Source: Nitrosovibrio sp. Nv4 (GTDB lineage Bacteria > Pseudomonadota > Gammaproteobacteria > Burkholderiales > Nitrosomonadaceae). From it: a stretch of DNA of 64,000 nucleotides. Below are positions 62,360-64,000 of this stretch, piece after piece. The stretch spans positions 744,001 through 808,000 of the forward strand of contig NZ_OCMZ01000002.1 of the NCBI RefSeq assembly GCF_900215485.1. Reading direction: 5' to 3'. Every line of letters begins with the position of its first letter. Position 1 is the stretch's first letter. The notes beneath the pieces were generated by a model. It was given only the letters and a program-made list of their open reading frames with translations. It had not been told where the DNA came from and searched no databases. The position numbers and the translations under genes are program-made.

Positions 62360-64000
62360 TCATGAGCATTCGATCTCATCCAGCAATTTTGTCTCGACCA
62401 ATGCCGCGAGACCCGTAACAGTGGGCGATCTGAAGAAGTCCGCGGGACGCAAGTCAACGGCAAAAGCGGACCGAACCCTGGAAAGAAGCTGAATACCCAG
62501 CAAGGAATCGCCGCCCAACTCGAACAGGTTATCATTAATGCCGACAGCATCCATTCCCAGCAGGCTCTGCCAGATCTCCGCGATGCGCTTCTCCAGCTCG
62601 CTGTCCGGCGATATGAAAATTGTCTGCAATGCCGGCCTTGGGTATCTCCCCTGCTCCTCCTGTTCCTTGTACTTGCGCGCGGTAGCAAATGCCAAAGGCT
62701 GAGCGACGAGATCCTCCTGAGTCTGGCTGAGTCGGGCACCCAAATCCAAGGTCGAAACGATTACTTGAGGTCGCATCAACCCGCTCACGATGCGCTCGAA
62801 CGCCCCGACCCCTTCGTTCGGTGCAATTCCTACGCCTTCCGGCATGGCCATATTTGCCGCCATGCCGACATCTCGCCAGCTATCCCAGTTAACCGAAACC
62901 ACGGGAAACGCCGATTCGCGATGGGCAACGCGAGCAACCGCATCAAGGTAGGCGTTGCCAGCACAATAATCCACTTTGCTGAGGCCCCCGGCGATGGCTG
63001 CCAGCGATGAGCATAAAAGCATGAAATCCAGGGGCTCGTCCTTGAACACGGTATGCAATGCGCGCGTTCCCTGTATCTTGGGCGCAAATACTTTTTCGAC
63101 CATCTCCCTTGTTTTTGCCGAAATCAACCCGCTACCGACTTCGCCAGCTGTGTGAATCACACCGTGAATGGCGCCGAAGCGCCGATGCGCCTGGACAACG
63201 GCAGCCTCCAATTCCGCCTGAATTGCGACATCCGCTTGCAATACCAGCACTTCTGCGCCCAAGGCCTCCAGGTGCATGATCTTCTCGATCTTGAGACGGG
63301 TGGAATCCGCTTTTTCAGCAGTTGACAGCACTTTCGGCCAATGTTCGCGCGATGGAATGGGAGACCGGCCCAACAGCGCCAGTTTCGCTCTCCGGGTCCG
63401 GGCCAGGTGTTCGGCCAGTGTCAATCCAATGCCGCCCAGTCCGCCGGTAATGAAATAAACCCCCGCCTGCCTGAGAAAGGTCTCACTGTGTGGAGGGCAT
63501 TGCATGGGCTCAAAGGTCTGAATCCAGCGATGCGGCCCCCGATAAGCCACCACCGACGCAACTGTATCTGCCTGCGATTCTCCAAGAATCTGCTTGACCA
63601 GCCGAATATTTGCAAGGCTGTCAGCGATCTGCAGTTCGACGTCGACAATGCGGCATACAAGATAAGAGTATTCTTGTGGGATAACTTTGCACGGACCGAG
63701 CAGCAGCGCTTTATCCGGACGCAGCTGTTCGTTGCCTGTGACATCTTCCAACTGATTGGTGATAACCGTGATTTCCACCGATGTACCTGGGCGAATAAGC
63801 GCTTTGGCACTTTCCAGCGCCTGGGCGAGATAAAACAGACTGAAGAAATTTTTTGCCTGGCTCTCGGCGTGAGAGGGCGCATCGTTATCTGTAGTCACGC
63901 TCCAAAGATGAAAGATATGGCCAATGTTTCTGCCATCATCCCGCATGCCGCGCAGCAGAAGGTCATAATCATGGCGCTCCCCGGCGCGCACGGTATAGTG
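62360..64000 (-). CDS. Polyketide synthase, C-terminal part with KR and ACP (runs off the right edge)
   Basis: The frame is open to the window end, so only the last ~547 residues are seen. They comprise a ketoreductase structural subdomain (about the first 170), a catalytic KR domain with the NADPH loop TGGLGGIGL, the active-site Ser in LLCSSLAAI and Tyr-x3-Asn in DYCAGNAYLDA, then a C-terminal carrier domain with serine in ELGGDSLLGIQL about 50 residues from the end. The KR looks active. The protein passes a beta-hydroxyacyl chain to the C domain of the next gene. Ketosynthase, acyltransferase and any loading domain must lie beyond the edge. Confidence 0.93.
   Translation of the reverse strand, partial: HYTVRAGERHDYDLLLRGMRDDGRNIGHIFHLWSVTTDNDAPSHAESQAKNFFSLFYLAQALESAKALIRPGTSVEITVITNQLEDVTGNEQLRPDKALLLGPCKVIPQEYSYLVCRIVDVELQIADSLANIRLVKQILGESQADTVASVVAYRGPHRWIQTFEPMQCPPHSETFLRQAGVYFITGGLGGIGLTLAEHLARTRRAKLALLGRSPIPSREHWPKVLSTAEKADSTRLKIEKIMHLEALGAEVLVLQADVAIQAELEAAVVQAHRRFGAIHGVIHTAGEVGSGLISAKTREMVEKVFAPKIQGTRALHTVFKDEPLDFMLLCSSLAAIAGGLSKVDYCAGNAYLDAVARVAHRESAFPVVSVNWDSWRDVGMAANMAMPEGVGIAPNEGVGAFERIVSGLMRPQVIVSTLDLGARLSQTQEDLVAQPLAFATARKYKEQEEQGRYPRPALQTIFISPDSELEKRIAEIWQSLLGMDAVGINDNLFELGGDSLLGIQLLSRVRSAFAVDLRPADFFRSPTVTGLAALVETKLLDEIECS

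Noticed and set aside
62272-62739. 155-codon minus-strand frame bridging the PKS end and the NRPS start
   Set aside because: It is an out-of-frame reading of the PKS carrier domain and the linker.

Overview
The window looks like the chromosome of a betaproteobacterium, most likely a Nitrosomonadales member close to Nitrosospira. The basis is the protein flavour of the housekeeping genes (ispB/rplU/rpmA/obgE, accA-tilS, radA, tamAB, pqiABC), a caa3-type oxidase operon, and moderate GC with REP-like 'ATTCCCGCGAAAGCGGGAAT' repeats. No ammonia-oxidation gene lies in the window, so the genus is an inference.

Layout. 1-670: no convincing gene. 0.67-5.9 kb (minus): cytochrome c oxidase operon coxB-coxA-small membrane protein-coxC, followed on the same strand by an Rrf2-type and an FNR-type regulator. 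A decayed duplicate of the coxA translation start sits between coxB and coxA. 6.3-8.3 kb: a YdjM-like membrane protein and a TetR/COQ9-like regulator. 8.5-18.5 kb (minus): an envelope lipid-transport block, pqiA-pqiA-pqiB-pqiC-tamA-tamB. 18.6-22.4 kb (plus): an FtsH-type protease and an RhlE-type RNA helicase. 22.6-24.5 kb: truncated haemoglobin, ceramidase-like protein and a MazEF-type toxin-antitoxin pair with a recognisable promoter/operator. 24.5-31.3 kb: radA, an MFS exporter, a pirin, tilS and accA. 31.5-37.7 kb: a Bacteroidetes-like porin, a 7-copy heptanucleotide repeat, an ABC-F ATPase, ampD, a GIY-YIG protein, and an intact IS4-family element inserted into a REP-like hairpin. 37.9-41.0 kb: tRNA-Pro(CGG), ispB, rplU-rpmA, obgE.

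41.0 kb to the right edge is a hybrid PKS-NRPS siderophore locus. It holds a PepSY membrane protein, a PvdE/SyrD-type exporter, a hydroxyornithine formyltransferase, an ornithine N-hydroxylase, a TonB-dependent receptor, and a minus-strand assembly line: PKS (KR-ACP end, running off the window) -> C-A-T -> C-A-T-E-C-A-T-TE. The predicted product is an acylated tripeptide hydroxamate siderophore with one D-residue. The most striking feature is that the two adenylation domains of the last synthetase are carried on a direct repeat of about 1,572 bp that is identical wherever compared, in frame and covering almost exactly one A domain. This indicates recent A-domain copying or gene conversion.

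Limits: functions come from reading motifs by eye. No database or folding computation was run, and substrate codes, operators and IS remnants are provisional.
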